Part shown: piece after piece, positions 40,511 to 52,533 of the stretch
Layout: each line of letters opens with the position of its first letter
Position numbering within the stretch: the stretch's first letter is position 1
Source: Siniperca chuatsi
Taxonomy: Eukaryota; Chordata; Actinopteri; Centrarchiformes; Sinipercidae
Reading direction: 5' to 3'
Assembly: GCF_020085105.1 (NCBI RefSeq)
Contig: NC_058045.1
Coordinates: 14,667,833 to 14,731,832 of the forward strand
Length of the DNA stretch: 64,000 nucleotides
Notes under the pieces: model-generated
What the model was told of the DNA's origin: nothing
Databases searched by the model: none
What the model saw: only the letters and a program-made list of their open reading frames with translations
Translations under genes and position numbers: made by a program

Positions 40511-41790
40511 AAGATTATGCCTTTGTCTGTTTTGTTTTCTCTCTCTTTTCCATTTTTTAAAATCAACATCAACATGAAGTTATTTAGTCATTCACTCACT
40601 CCCAGGTGGCTCAGATCAAATCCTTCCAAGCCATTGTGCTGAAAGGTCAGAGTATCAGTCAGACTTATCAAAGGGAATCTCTACATGTAGTCACCACTTC
40701 CACTCCTCTGGACACACTCACTCTCTTGTCATCACATCCAGGCCTCAGTCACTTCCCTCTTACACTCTGGCCTCCCAGAGAAGGAGAAGGAGGATTTCCT
40801 GTGGAGTCAAAAGGAAGATACACTCCAAAGATAAAAGATATTACTCATCACCCAACAGTAGAGCACGGGATTAAACAGCTGCACAAATACATCCAGTCAG
40901 ACATTTTGCCGTTTTAGATTTGCATGCCTCTATGTCATGTGGTTGGCTGCTAACTCAGAACACAGAACAGATCTTTCTTTCTGTAAATGCAACATGGAGC
41001 CATTCAAGTGTACTGGCAGGAGATGCAGACATCTGAACACATGGATGATTTGTGCAAATGAACATGGACGCTCATATCATGAAACACTAGCTACACAAAC
41101 TACAAACACACGCAAACAGTAGTTGTGATACTGTACCACTTAGAAAAGTGGTTTCTACCAGAGAAATCAGTTTTCAGTTTCTGTGAGGACACCCGACCTC
41201 GTCATCCTGCTTTCTTTTATTCTCCTTCTGTGCCCATTTACTAATGAATCCCATGTTACTCTTTGTACTTGGTGTGTTCCCATAGCAGCTCTCCCAAACC
41301 AGGCAACAGCTGGAAGCTGTTAGGCAGACATGCCGTGAGAAACTAGCTCCTCTGTGATTTTTTTCACTTGTTCAAGTCTGTTGGTGTGTGTGCGTGTGTG
41401 CTTGCTATAGGAGTGGTGTATGACCTTGCTTTATATTCTTAATGAAATCCTCCATCATTTGAATACTCAAACACACCACACCCTCTGTACTCTTTGTGAG
41501 GACCAGTTTGAGTTTTACACCATATAAGTGAGGACAGATTTGCAACATCATGACATTCTGTTAAGTCCTTTAAGGCAGTTTTAGGGCTGGGACTTGGTTT
41601 TAGGGTTAAGGTTAGAATTAGGTTTAGTTTACATAAATATCTGCTCTGAAATTAGGGTCTGTTGGAGAATTGAAGAGATCAATGCAAGCTTACTAAAACA
41701 GAACATTTATTTACACATAGCGATCATTAGATTAAAACAGTGGATTCACAATCATCAGATCATATTGTTATTCTCACACAACAAGAGGCC
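40511..41790. other. Intergenic stretch, no gene seen
   Basis: This separates frmd4a from the oppositely oriented gene cluster. It contains only short open frames without splice context, a decayed TTAGGG-like phrase near 41,583-41,620, and no clear RNA gene. Confidence 0.5.
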
Positions 41791-41793
41791 CCC

Positions 41794-41907
41794 TGCTCCT
41801 GACAATGTATTGAAGAGAAGATGACCAAGCTCCCATAATTTTATTACCAACATTTCAACCACACTAGGCCTTTCTCAAGGGAAGTACAATAAAGGTGTCA
41901 GATATAG

Positions 41908-41977
<70 letters not shown>

Positions 41978-42624
41978 CATATATATAAATCCCACACCTG
42001 ATGTATATATATCCTCATAGCAATGGTTAATAATTATAAGTTAACATCAGATACAGTATGTACTCAGATAGGTCTGCTTATGTGTTTTGTAATAGATAGT
42101 CTTATAGACTTGTCTTTTTTCCCTATTGATGAAAGTATCTTGTAATGTTGTTTGTACTACATCTTATATATCTATATTATTCAGTTGTTCAGACTTGGGC
42201 CACTTACTATAAATGTTTTGTACTGGCTAAATGGACACAGGCCCATGTGTCCATTTCTTTGTAGCCCTTCCTTTAGATTGTCCTCTTTAAGCTGGGTTAT
42301 TGAGACATCTGAACATTTTTGGGGCATACTCCAGAAGTTTTAGTGGTTATGATGTCTTGGTAAATATATATATGGATAGAAATGTTGATGTATTCTCATA
42401 ACTTTTTCTAATGTTCAATGATTGTGATGAACTTAGGCGAACCCTTGTAACTTGTTGATGATGTCACTGGTTGTGGATTACCACCAGGTGTGGAACGTAT
42501 ATGTATAAGGCTATATCTGACACTGGTATTGAACTTTCCTTGAGGAAAACCAAGTGTGGCCGAAACATTAGTAATAAAATCATGTCATCTTCTCTTCAAT
42601 ACATGTCATTATCATGACCAGCAC
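41794..42624. mobile_element. Inverted-repeat element with AT-repeat core
   Basis: The arm 41,794-41,911 and the arm 42,507-42,624 are reverse complements of each other at roughly 80-85% by eye. Shared phrases are gtattgaagagaagatgac, a ttttattac...catttc block, and gtgtcagatatagcctta next to the core. Between them are a (TA)32 tract (41,911-41,974) and about 530 bases without a long frame. Each arm, read outward, carries a 'cttgag...gtgtgg..gaaa' block followed by AATAAAAT, which resembles the ends of Penelope-like or related fish retroelements as I remember them. Family assignment is uncertain. Confidence 0.7.
41911..41974. repeat. (TA)32 microsatellite
   Basis: Perfect TA run directly inside the left arm of the inverted-repeat element. 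Confidence 0.95.
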
Positions 42625-42974
42625 CTAGTCTTTGGTGTGCAGTCACCAGACAACACTTGCTGATTCTAAGCTTTATATTTGGCATCTGAAGTGAAACAAT
42701 TTCATCCTCTATTTTTACACTAAAGATGTTGACTTGTGGATCAGACTGTACAATATGTCAAAGCAGTGGCAATGCTGCCCTCTAGTGTTGACCAAAGGGC
42801 AGCATCTGAGAAAATGAAGAAAACTATAATCAGTTTTAACAATAATCTGTAACATAATGAGATTGCTCAACTGTGAAAACATGCATATATTTAGTTTAGT
42901 TTAATTTAATGAGTCATTGCGGTGTGTTATATACACCCTTACTCGTTTAACATGCTGCTTATTTTTTTTAGGCT

Positions 42975-43331
42975 TTAAGGGGACACTTCACCCAAAAATC
43001 AAAAATACATATTTTTCCTCTTACCTGTAGTGCTGTTTATCCATCTAGTTAAACTGCTCACAACAAATCTGTAGATTATCTTGAGTGACCGGGTCATGAT
43101 TACTGGAAAGAGACATTGCTGTTGAGTTTTTCCAAATGTGTTTGTTTGGCGCTTTGAGCACCACAAGCCAAGTGCCATCTAGTTCCATTATATTCCAAAA
43201 ATGCAGACATGTCTACAGCCGATATCTCCAAAACTCGGCAACTCACACCAAAATAATCTAGATGGATAAATAGCACTACAGGTAAGAGGGAAAATGTGTG
43301 AGGGAGAATGTACTTTTCAGGGTGTAATTCT
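42975..43331. mobile_element. MITE-like element with subterminal inverted repeats
   Basis: Near the left end the sequence reads ttttcctcttacctgtagtg followed by ctgtttatccatctag. Near the right end the reverse complement of that block recurs (ctagatggataaatagcact, then acaggtaagaggg). The outer ends, gacacttcaccc and cagggtgtaa, pair more loosely. There is no coding capacity. The design (short, palindromic, non-coding) fits a miniature DNA transposon; no target duplication was clear. Confidence 0.65.
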
Positions 43332-43686
43332 ACACCACTCCGTTCACGTAGGGGTCCTGCATTACTAAAGAAATCAATAATTTCACATCAAATATTGAAG
43401 TAATTGATTTAAAAATTATTCTAAAGCGGGGGTTTTTGCCACAGGACTTCATTCTGCGGATTGATATGATTGGACTCCAGAGTCTATGATCAGAACTGCG
43501 GCCATAGTAAGTATTTTTGACTTTGGGGTTTTTAAGTTTTGGGGAATCCTAAAGGAGAAGTGATACTGAGTAATTTCACAATATCTAAAACAATTTCCTC
43601 CATGAGACTTGCATAAACTGTTGATACCAACCATACAGCCGCTGATCAACAACAGTAACTGAAACACCTTTTCAGGTCTTTGACTT

Positions 43687-45153
43687 TCACAGACTGAATT
43701 CTACTTGTTCCAGTAGAGGCCCGTTGGTTTCATCTGGATCCTGCCCCAAAAAGAGCAAAAAACATAAAGACCCCATAAAATCCAATAATCTATGATAATC
43801 CAGACTGAATATTGTGCTTTTAAAATTTGGTATCTCTGACTTATTTCGCTGGCAATGTATTTTGAGAGCAACTTCCCACAAAACATCATCATCTATCATC
43901 ATCACAGCAAATTAGCTGACAGAGTTAAACTGTATTCCCGACTATTCAAACATTTTTAACAGAGAATAAGCAAAGCACCCAAGGTAATAAACCAGTCTCT
44001 CTCTAATGCCCAGGATATTCTGTATATCCTATCCTACTTTATTTACCTGTGAGAGGCGGCTGTAGGCCTGAGTATGGGGAGGACTGTAGCGATGTAGGCC
44101 TCTCCAGGACAGGAAAAGTATGTAGACTGACGCCAGAAAACACAGTACAGTAAATGCTATAGAGCTCCCCTTTGCAACATATGAACCAGCACGCTAGTGA
44201 GAAGAAGTCAATGGAGAGGAGGACAGTTCACTCACAGCTCAGAAAGCATTTATCTCTACACATTCAGTATATAAAACCATGAGTTGAAACAAGCTTTTCA
44301 TAATAGTTAGAAATTTCTTGTCCAGGGTTATTGGTGGAAAAAATAAACAGAATGATTTTTACACAATCACAATGTTATAAATGAATGTAAAAAGTATCTA
44401 TAGATTTGCAGAATTACCAGTTGGATTGTGTTGAGTGCGACTGGCTGTGTAGACGTGAGGCTGTTAACCAGGAGAGCAGAGAAGCCAAACAGTAGACTAA
44501 AGAGGTTCAGACCCATCAGAGCGATGATCTGTTCATGATTAATGCAAAATTAAGTGATGCAGCTGATGGCATGAGCAAAAAAGTCACATTAGAAATTCTT
44601 ACACAAAGTATTTACCTTTAATTTATTAGCTTTCCTCTGAACCTCCATTGCCAGACACCCAGCAGCCACATACTGTAAAAACACAAACAGTTATGAAGTA
44701 TTTCACGCTCTCTCTTTCTCTCTGTTTAAAAGATTTGCAGTGTATGAGTGTATATCAGCTGAAGCAGATGTGGACTCACAAAAAGGCTTGACCACACTGG
44801 TGTTGTCAGGGAGAAAGAGCAGTTGTAGCTCACACATGCATGGGTGACTGTGGTTAGTATGCAAGCTAAGGCACTGAGTATCTGCACCACCTGAGGTAGA
44901 ACACACAGTATGAAGCAGGCAGACAGTTTAAATGCTTAAAAAAACTCTGTTAACAAATGGTTTGGAAAAGCACAAGAAAGTAGAATCTCACCCCAGTGAC
45001 TAAAAGTCTGGTATTAACCACAGTCCCAAACCAACGATGAATCCTGACATTGATTAGCTCCCCATGATTGGTAACCTGGGTCAGTGGGGGGGTTGAGGGT
45101 GTCTCCTTAAAAAACACCTGGTACAGCCCCTCCTGAAACATGTTCTGCGTCAT
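43687..45153 (-). CDS. Four-pass membrane protein, CD20/MS4A-TMEM176-like
   Basis: Six exons in translation order are 45153-44992, 44890-44780, 44672-44616, 44528-44418, 44193-44047 and 43740-43687. All are phase 0, with GT-AG borders and no stop, giving 213 aa. The cytosolic N-terminus (MTQNMFQEGLYQVFF) leads to TM1 (~48-72, NTRLLVTGVVQILSALACIL), TM2 (~82-100, TPVWSSLFYVAAGCLAMEV), TM3 (~111-134, IIALMGLNLFSLLFGFSALL) and TM4 (~157-177, SIAFTVLCFLASVYILFLSW). It ends in an acidic tail PLLEQVEFSL. TM spacing, the W-S-x-L-F-Y start of TM2 and the INVRIH stretch before TM1 recall TMEM176/MS4A proteins, which act in immune or endosomal membranes. I cannot name the exact member. A 5' untranslated exon is likely upstream, near 45,400. 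Confidence 0.8.
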
Positions 45154-45246
45154 CTGTTGTGGAAGAAAAAGGTTAACTTGTAGAAAAACAAAATGGATGT
45201 TGAAAAAGCCCTACCCATATATTATTCCTGCATGCAAATCAGTGAA

Positions 45247-45248
<2 letters not shown>

Positions 45249-45300
<52 letters not shown>
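45249..45300. repeat. (CA)26 microsatellite
   Basis: Perfect run just upstream of the four-pass membrane protein start, and so within 100 bases of its probable 5' UTR. Confidence 0.95.
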
Positions 45301-45302
<2 letters not shown>

Positions 45303-46719
45303 TGATTTAGATGTCACACTTAATTTTAGTCACTTACCTTCCCCAAATGTTGTAAAACTTTAACTCATTTATCCACAGGCCCTCATATCAACAGCAAATG
45401 TCATCTAGCTAAAAGAGGAAACATTTGAACAGTTTTTCTCGCTGCTGTTATTCCTCAGTGTAGTACAGTAGATCCAGAGGGTCAAAGTTCACTTGAGTTG
45501 GATGATAATGAATGGTTAAAGTCCACTCTTGAGGAAGTGATTGAGGGAGATCATTGGTAATGACTAAAGAGCTTATCAGCTTGTAGGCAAAGCTTACTTT
45601 AGCACCAGATGACTGGTTTCATTTTAGAGACAGACTGAGATTATACTTTGTGACCGAACACTCATTACATCCTGCACCCTAACCCTCACATTCATGTAGT
45701 ACAAGAACCAAAATACATACTACTTTAGATAATACACAAACTTCCCCAAGTTCATAAATAAAATGTGTTTTTATTTGTGAAGCAAAATTTAAACACACTC
45801 TCAAAAAAGATTTTAACAATTAAATAAAATGAAACAGGAAAAAAATAAAGAAAATATAAAAAATGAAAACAAGGGACCACAAAATAATGTTAAAAATATG
45901 TGATAAGATGTTATGAGGATAAACATAATAGGGTAAAGACATCATATAAAACTATGTAAAAAAAAAAAACCCACAGGATTACAAAGATGATACAGAAAGC
46001 CTGGGCTCGTTGGTCTGTGTCATTAAGATATTCCTTCCCGAGACTCTCAGTAGTGGCTAAGTGTGAGTGTTTAATGGAAGTGCAGCAGGCTTGATACAAA
46101 CACATTTTATTGGTATCACTACATCATTCTAAATTTGTTGTTGAGATCATTTCTTCTTACATGCTGAGGTGGAGTCTAATGTTAGTCCCCTGTGAGCTGC
46201 ATCACAGGCCTGCCAATGCAGTAAGTTGTATGCTATAAACACAGTACCCAACTCAATCCCTGCAAATATCGTCCACTTTTACCTTTCTGAAAAGTAGCTT
46301 TGAATAAACCAATTCCAGTGGCATGACGCTGTTGGTCATTATCATCAGAGAAAACAATGTTTACTTTTATTTGTGCAATCAGATTTTGGCATAAAAGAAG
46401 TAACAATAATATGACATCATGGAGACAATCATGTGTGGAATATTTGATTTTCAGTAAGCTCAGGACACACATAGTATTAAATATAATTTGGTTTGTAAAT
46501 GTCATCGTTTACCCGCAGATTCCGGCAACAAGCCCGTGCAATGAACAAGCCAGGAAAGCTAAGAATGACACGTGACCAGAGCATGAGCATCTCCCACCTC
46601 AGACCACAACCCAGTCTAAAAAAAGCCACAGAAGGCAGCAGAAAGAGGTCATACAGCACTCTCAGGACCTTGGGCAGATGGACACAAATTTGGAGGATCT
46701 ATAAAAACATAGGGGAATG

Positions 46720-49700
46720 TCAGACCCATTCTGTTTTTCCTGGCAGTGTATCTGTGTCATCATCCTCCTCCAACCTGCCTGTGTACTGATCAGCCAACCT
46801 GCTGAAACGTGGTCCCCAGTGGGCCAGGCTCTGAAAGACCTGCTCCTCATCCAAGTCTGAGGTGTTGATGGAACTGAGCGACCCCGCCTCTGAGCCGACG
46901 CCCTCATAGTCAAACACCAGAAGAGAGTCATAAGGAGGAGCTGTGAGGTCACTATCTGCAGCGTGCAGGTTCTACAGGGGAGAGTGAGCACTCACAAACA
47001 TACAGTACATATAGCACTGATACATTCTGTAGATCTTTACACACTTATATACCAAAGATATTCTTATAAACATACTATAGGTCTAGTACATAAAATTTAA
47101 CATCATTCACATCCTCAATGAATTTGCCAATCTCTTCATTGGCTTGGAGTTGTAGGCGGTAGCACAGGTGGCTCTGGGCAGTAGGAAGCACATCAGTGCA
47201 GAAGACTTCAGGACAGTTATCAAGCTCTCTGTGGAGTTGGCTCAGGTCATACTCCTAAAGACAAAAAGAGGAAATAATTTGCTAATATCCCACTGAAACA
47301 ATTCTGACATAAAAATATAGAGCAACAAAGAACATTTGTTTCTGACTTTAGCATGACTGAAGATTTGTTTCACGGGGGGGGCATGTGCTGCTGTGCGTGT
47401 GTCATGGTTTCCTCTCCTTCTTGCATCACTAATATGGTATCTCCTGTTACTCCACACCTGGTTATTCCTCTTCCACCTACCAGCTGCCCTCAGGAAGCTT
47501 TCTACCTCTGCTAGCCATTGGATCACTCAACTTCCTGCACGACCTCAGTCAACGTTCATCCCCTTACTACATTGTATATGTTGCTTTGTTGCTGTAGGTG
47601 TCCAGCCATTCTCCTGTCTAGTCTGCCTGCCTTAGTTTTCCTGACTCTCAGGCTACTTCATGACCACCTTCTGCCTTTTGCTGAATCTGCCTACTTCTCT
47701 GTTAAAGAGTGTAAGCCTGAAGGTAGACCGTGTAGATTGTTTGAGCCTCTACTGCAGTGCCTTTTGAGTCCAATTGGCCTAAAGCAAAAATGTTGAGTAA
47801 CTTTTACTCACCAACCATGTTCTGGCCTATTTTACTATTACTATTTTTACTATTTTACTTTACTATTTTATTTTTCTCTTAGGTCGCACAAGGGCAAAAT
47901 GTGATGAGAACACAAAGTGAGGTCCCTACTACTTCCATTCCTGTCACTTTTAGGCAGATAGAATATTTCTATAATCCAATGTAAGCAGACATCTGACTAC
48001 GCAGATGTTTTGCAATAACAACTGCATTAAAACCTGCTGCTCCTACCCGGTCCTCTTCACCTCCTCCCTCCTCATCGTAGTAGAAGATGTTGTCTCTGGG
48101 TGCGTCTTCACGAAGAGGGACATTCTTTTCCGCCCTCCTTGTCCTTCTCAGCAACCACAGCAGCAGCAAGAGCAGTACTGCGGTCAACAGAGAAATCTGA
48201 GCAACTAAAGACAGAACAAGTGAACCAAAACAAATTTAAGACATCCAGTGAGTAAGAAAGACCTGCTACATTCACAGAAGTCCAAAAATTGCTCCCAGAA
48301 CTGAGGTTGCAAGAGAAGGAATGTGCAGACGAGGGGCAGAACGTGGGATGAAGCAGGTAGAGACAGCACCTTGACATGGGCACACTTCTACTTCCACTGT
48401 GCTGTCTTGGTAGAGCATGCCAACATCATAGATACACATCAGCACATAATAGACCCCAGGTGACAATTCCCATTTGGGGGCCAGGGCTGCCACATTGCCT
48501 GCAAGATAAGATGCGAAAAGATGCAGAATTAACACTTGAGGAGTGCTTGGTTCGAGTTTTGAGTAAATATGTGTTTATGTTCGTGTGTCATGGAGAGTTG
48601 GACTTCCTCTGGCACATCACTGTTATATTAAGTGATACAGCATGTGATTAAAATGTTGCAATCTTGCAAGAATAGATTAGTAGTAGTCATTTAAATGACA
48701 ACTTCTACTTTTTTGTCATTGGGTTTGTATATTATTAATGAGATTTCTTACTTGTGGAATTGGTGCTAATAGTCCAGTTGATCCTGTGCTCTCCTTGAAG
48801 CTCCAAAATAAACGGTCCAGCATGACTAGGTCCTTCTTGGTCCGTTATATCCAGCAGGGCAGGAAAAGGGTCACTATCGCATAGACTGGCTTTCCTCTGC
48901 TTGATCACAGGACAACGGTCATTCACATCTAATAAACTCACATCCAGCGTACCTGTCCCAGTAGCTGGGACAGTATCTAGAAGGATGAAAAGAGAAGGAC
49001 GCAGGGTTATTGTTCAGTCAGGTATAAAAATTGGCAAATGGAAAGTGTGAAGGAATTTTCCTAAGGGGTCCTATGTGGGTAGATGGTAGTAAGGGGCAGG
49101 TCATACACATGTCAAGCTTGGAGTCACGTGCAAACCTAGAAATGGAATGACCACTGTCTTTCTAGCAATAGTTCATTCTACTGTCTCCTGCGTATGTGCA
49201 TGACGACAGCTGCTTAGCAAGGAAGAGCTGTTGCCTAGACAACCAAGGCCAGAAGATAGCATTCTCTGTCTAAGACTTAGAAAGAGAGACAGACTGGCAC
49301 CTCCTTAGAATGTATTACATGCGACCTGCTAATTACAATGTGACTTAGGTAAACATTAGAGTTCAAGGTCCAATGAGATGGTTACACACATTTAGGCCAG
49401 TAAAGAATAACCTTGTATGGGAAACATCGTAGATTCCATATGTCCAGTGAAGGGTTAAATACTGGGGAGCCAGGAAGAAACCTTCAGAATTGGGTGGCAC
49501 ACACAGTGATTCAGTTGTACTGCTCCTCTCTTCCCCTCGCTTTAATCTTTAAAAAATATTTCTGCTTAAGACATCCTGAGTTTCCTGAAACCTTCTTCCT
49601 CATTAGAGTTGACCAGCTCACAAGAAGTTCCTTCAAGAAAGAAGGCTGTAACAGTGTTGTTAGGTAAAAAAGTAGAAGTTTACCATTGTCGTAAGCCAAA

Positions 49701-51675
49701 ACTAGGACTGTGTATTTGCTGTATTTGACATTGTGTGATTCTCTGTCCATGCTGCTTTTAACTTTGACTGATCCTGTTTATCAATGCTCAGCCACGTGGC
49801 AGTGTCATTGTGTAGTTTATATCTAAAACCAAGAGAAACAACCTGATTAGAACTAAAACAGAATACTGTGTGCATGCACGTCATCCAAACAGTATGTATG
49901 TATGTGTTATTATTACCTAAGGCGCTGTTTCCTGGCTGTGTCTGGGTCCCTAGCTCTGAGGTCGGCCACAGAACTCCCTATTTTTGCATCTTCTGACATG
50001 CTTACATGGATCTCTTGTGGTCTGAAAACAGGAGGCTCGTTCTTGTCCACGACTGTGACTGTGGCTGTCGAGGTCGCACTGGTCCAGAAAACGGCACCTC
50101 ATTTGTCACCACTACCAGCAGAGTAAAGACAGGAATGATCTCAAAGTCCAGCTCCTTGGAAGTGATGGAGAACAAGGAAAGAATTATGATGTACTCTGCA
50201 TGTTAAGTAAAACAACAAAGACTTAAATAAAATAATGGACAGGGGTTTCCCAAGCATAACTGTTTTGAGGATTCCCTCCATTTTATTGGAGCCTATGGTG
50301 ATGCTGAAGTCTCCCCCTTCGTTGCCTTTGATTATTGAGTATTTGGTGGTGGCATTCGGAGATCCTAACTCATCCTTGTCTGTGACCTTTAGTCTTATTA
50401 CTTCCACTCCAACCTCATTCTCAGGGACTGATGTGGATATCTGGGAAAAAACAAGAGACTCTTCTAAATGCAGTTACAGATTAAACTTATTTTAACATTA
50501 TAATGAAGTATTTGGACATTTTAAACTCACAGTTTTGAAGCTGAATTGTGGAGCATTATCGTTGTTGTCAGTAACACTAATGATAACAGTGCAGGTGGCA
50601 GCTAGCCCCTCCCCCTCCATATCAGCAACTTCAATGATCAGCTTGTACTCTGGGTAAGTCTAACACAGGGAAGTGAGTTGCAATGGAAATTAGGAATGAG
50701 AAAGTCTTGGAAAGAGAAGAGTAGTGTATCATCATTGAATGATTGTATTACCTCTCTGTCCAGTGTACCTGCCATCACACTGATCGTTCCACTCACTGGG
50801 TTTATGGCAAACATGTCCTCTTTGGGCATTAGAGGCATCTGAGCCTTTATCCTGTACCTTATTATAGCGTTGTTTGTGTGTGGGTCATCTTTATCCACTG
50901 CTGTTATCTTTATGATGGATTCATCTGCTGAGGAAAACAATAAACCAGTGACTATTAGGACTTGAAATTCACATTTTAGGAAGTAAAGTAACGTTTTCTG
51001 AATCTTTCTCTAACCAATGTCAGCGCCTTCGCTCACTCTGCCAAGGGTTCTGAGTGAATTTTGGAGCATTGTCATTCTGGTCAATGACATTGATAATGAG
51101 CTCCATGGGCTCCTCAGCCTTAATGTCCTCAATCAGTCCACGGGCCCACATCTGTAACACACAACGTACTGTATATTCTAATAACAGAAACAAAGACATA
51201 GTTATGGGATTAACTGCAAAAAGTGAGATTAAGTTTTTTGGGTTTTTTTTAGCTCACACTATATTTGGCTGTCTTCTCCCTGTCCAGTGGCTGGATCACA
51301 TACAGCACCCCGGATCACCGATCAACCGTAAAAAAAACCCTCAGGGGGCTGATCAGCCCCTGGTCCAGTGATCTTGTAGGTTATCGTCACCTTTTCCTCA
51401 TTGCTTGACTTGATCTAAAGCACAATAATACAGATATTTCAGTCAAGGCGGCTTTAGTCACAGAAAATGCATCTAGTGAAAAAGCATTCAAAACATTGTA
51501 CTTTGCTTAATACTACTGTGGTTACATTCACCATGAATATGGGGTATGGAACCCTCTCATTTTCTGGAAAGTTAATTGCTGTAATAACCCACTCCCTCTT
51601 CATCCTCTTCAGTCTGCCAGACACGTGTGGAAACTCAGTGGGGGGGAGCTGCTCAAGGTCCTTGTCAGAGTTGTT
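46720..51675 (-). pseudogene. Classical/desmosomal-type cadherin with multiple frameshifts in ectodomain exons
   Basis: Exons in translation order are 51675-51532 (propeptide, furin-like RLKRMKR, then EWVI start of EC1), 51414-51258, 51151-51015 (EC1), 50927-50752, 50659-50531 (EC2), ~50440-50261, 50154-49917 (EC3/4), 49822-49684 (EC4), 48976-48752, 48498-48276 (EC5), 48204-~48047 ([17 protein letters not shown]), 47254-47111 and 46971-46720 ([18 protein letters not shown]; end TEWV). The tail is a beta-catenin-binding type. Damage: one extra T in a T8 run plus an in-frame TGA in the 51414-51258 exon, and single frameshifts at ~51,039, ~50,075 and ~49,760. The EC3 donor (gttatg) and the TM junction also do not join in phase. 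Flanking genes are intact, so decay or local assembly error are the options. EC3-EC5 resemble desmoglein and E/M-cadherin; the exact orthologue is unknown. A further propeptide exon may end at ~51,748. Confidence 0.75.
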
Positions 51676-51789
51676 CTGTTTGAATCAGGACTCAAACATG
51701 CATCAGACATGCATGTTTATGCAGTGAAGCTTTCCCACTCTCACCTTTTGGCCAGTGTAGTGATGCACCTTTCTTAGAAAAGCAATGTT

Positions 51790-52533
51790 TACATAACACT
51801 TCAGGCATGACACTCGGCGACTAATATGCTATCAGTATATTTTGAAAACTCTTCTTCCCATATAGTTTGGATGTCAAACTCTCTTGTTGGCCTCTGTATT
51901 TCATTTCAATCACTTTTTAATCCAAATGTCTCTGATTAAAAACACAAAACAAATAATTTCTCAATTGTTTAATATGCACCTTTCTTCCACTGAGTGGAGT
52001 GTCGACTTAAACACATCTAACAATCACACAGAAGACAGTACATTTACACAAAATTAAAAGTATACTTCACAGCTTACACATAGGTAAAATTAACAGAAAG
52101 CAAACAGAAAGAAATGTCACAGATGGATTGAATAAAGCAAACTGTGCAAAATACAAGACAAGGAGCAAAGAAAGTATCTGTAGCCTTGTAATTACATTTC
52201 CATTTTTGACATGCAAACCAGTTGATGTCTATAAAATGTCATGAGTACACTGAAGGACCAAAAGCTTTTCTCCACAAAATCTGTATTTTGACATGATAGA
52301 TGCAACAACTATGAATATGTAACTTATGTTAAGTCTGTGGAACCGTGATTTTACTTGTACATAATACTGAAACCCTTCATTTAATTTATAAATTAATAAT
52401 GTAACAGGTTGTAATTTTTGTCCCAGAATATCCAGAAAATGACAGCCTAGAGAAAATGTTGGCTATGATCTTCACAGAGCTGAATGCTATGCTATTTTTT
52501 CCATCTCTGTGCACCATTGTAAAAACCCTTCTG
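51790..52533. other. Interval between pdp2 stop and cadherin
   Basis: This probably holds the pdp2 3' UTR and the missing first exon or promoter of the cadherin. No signal-peptide exon could be recognised on the minus strand. Confidence 0.4.

Noticed and set aside
41583-41640. Interstitial telomere-like TTAGGG phrases
   Set aside because: Only scattered, degenerate units (ttagggctgg, ttagggttaagg), far fewer than a telomeric tract.
45249-45300. CRISPR-like regular repeat
   Set aside because: It is a simple (CA) run without spacers, and the genome is eukaryotic.
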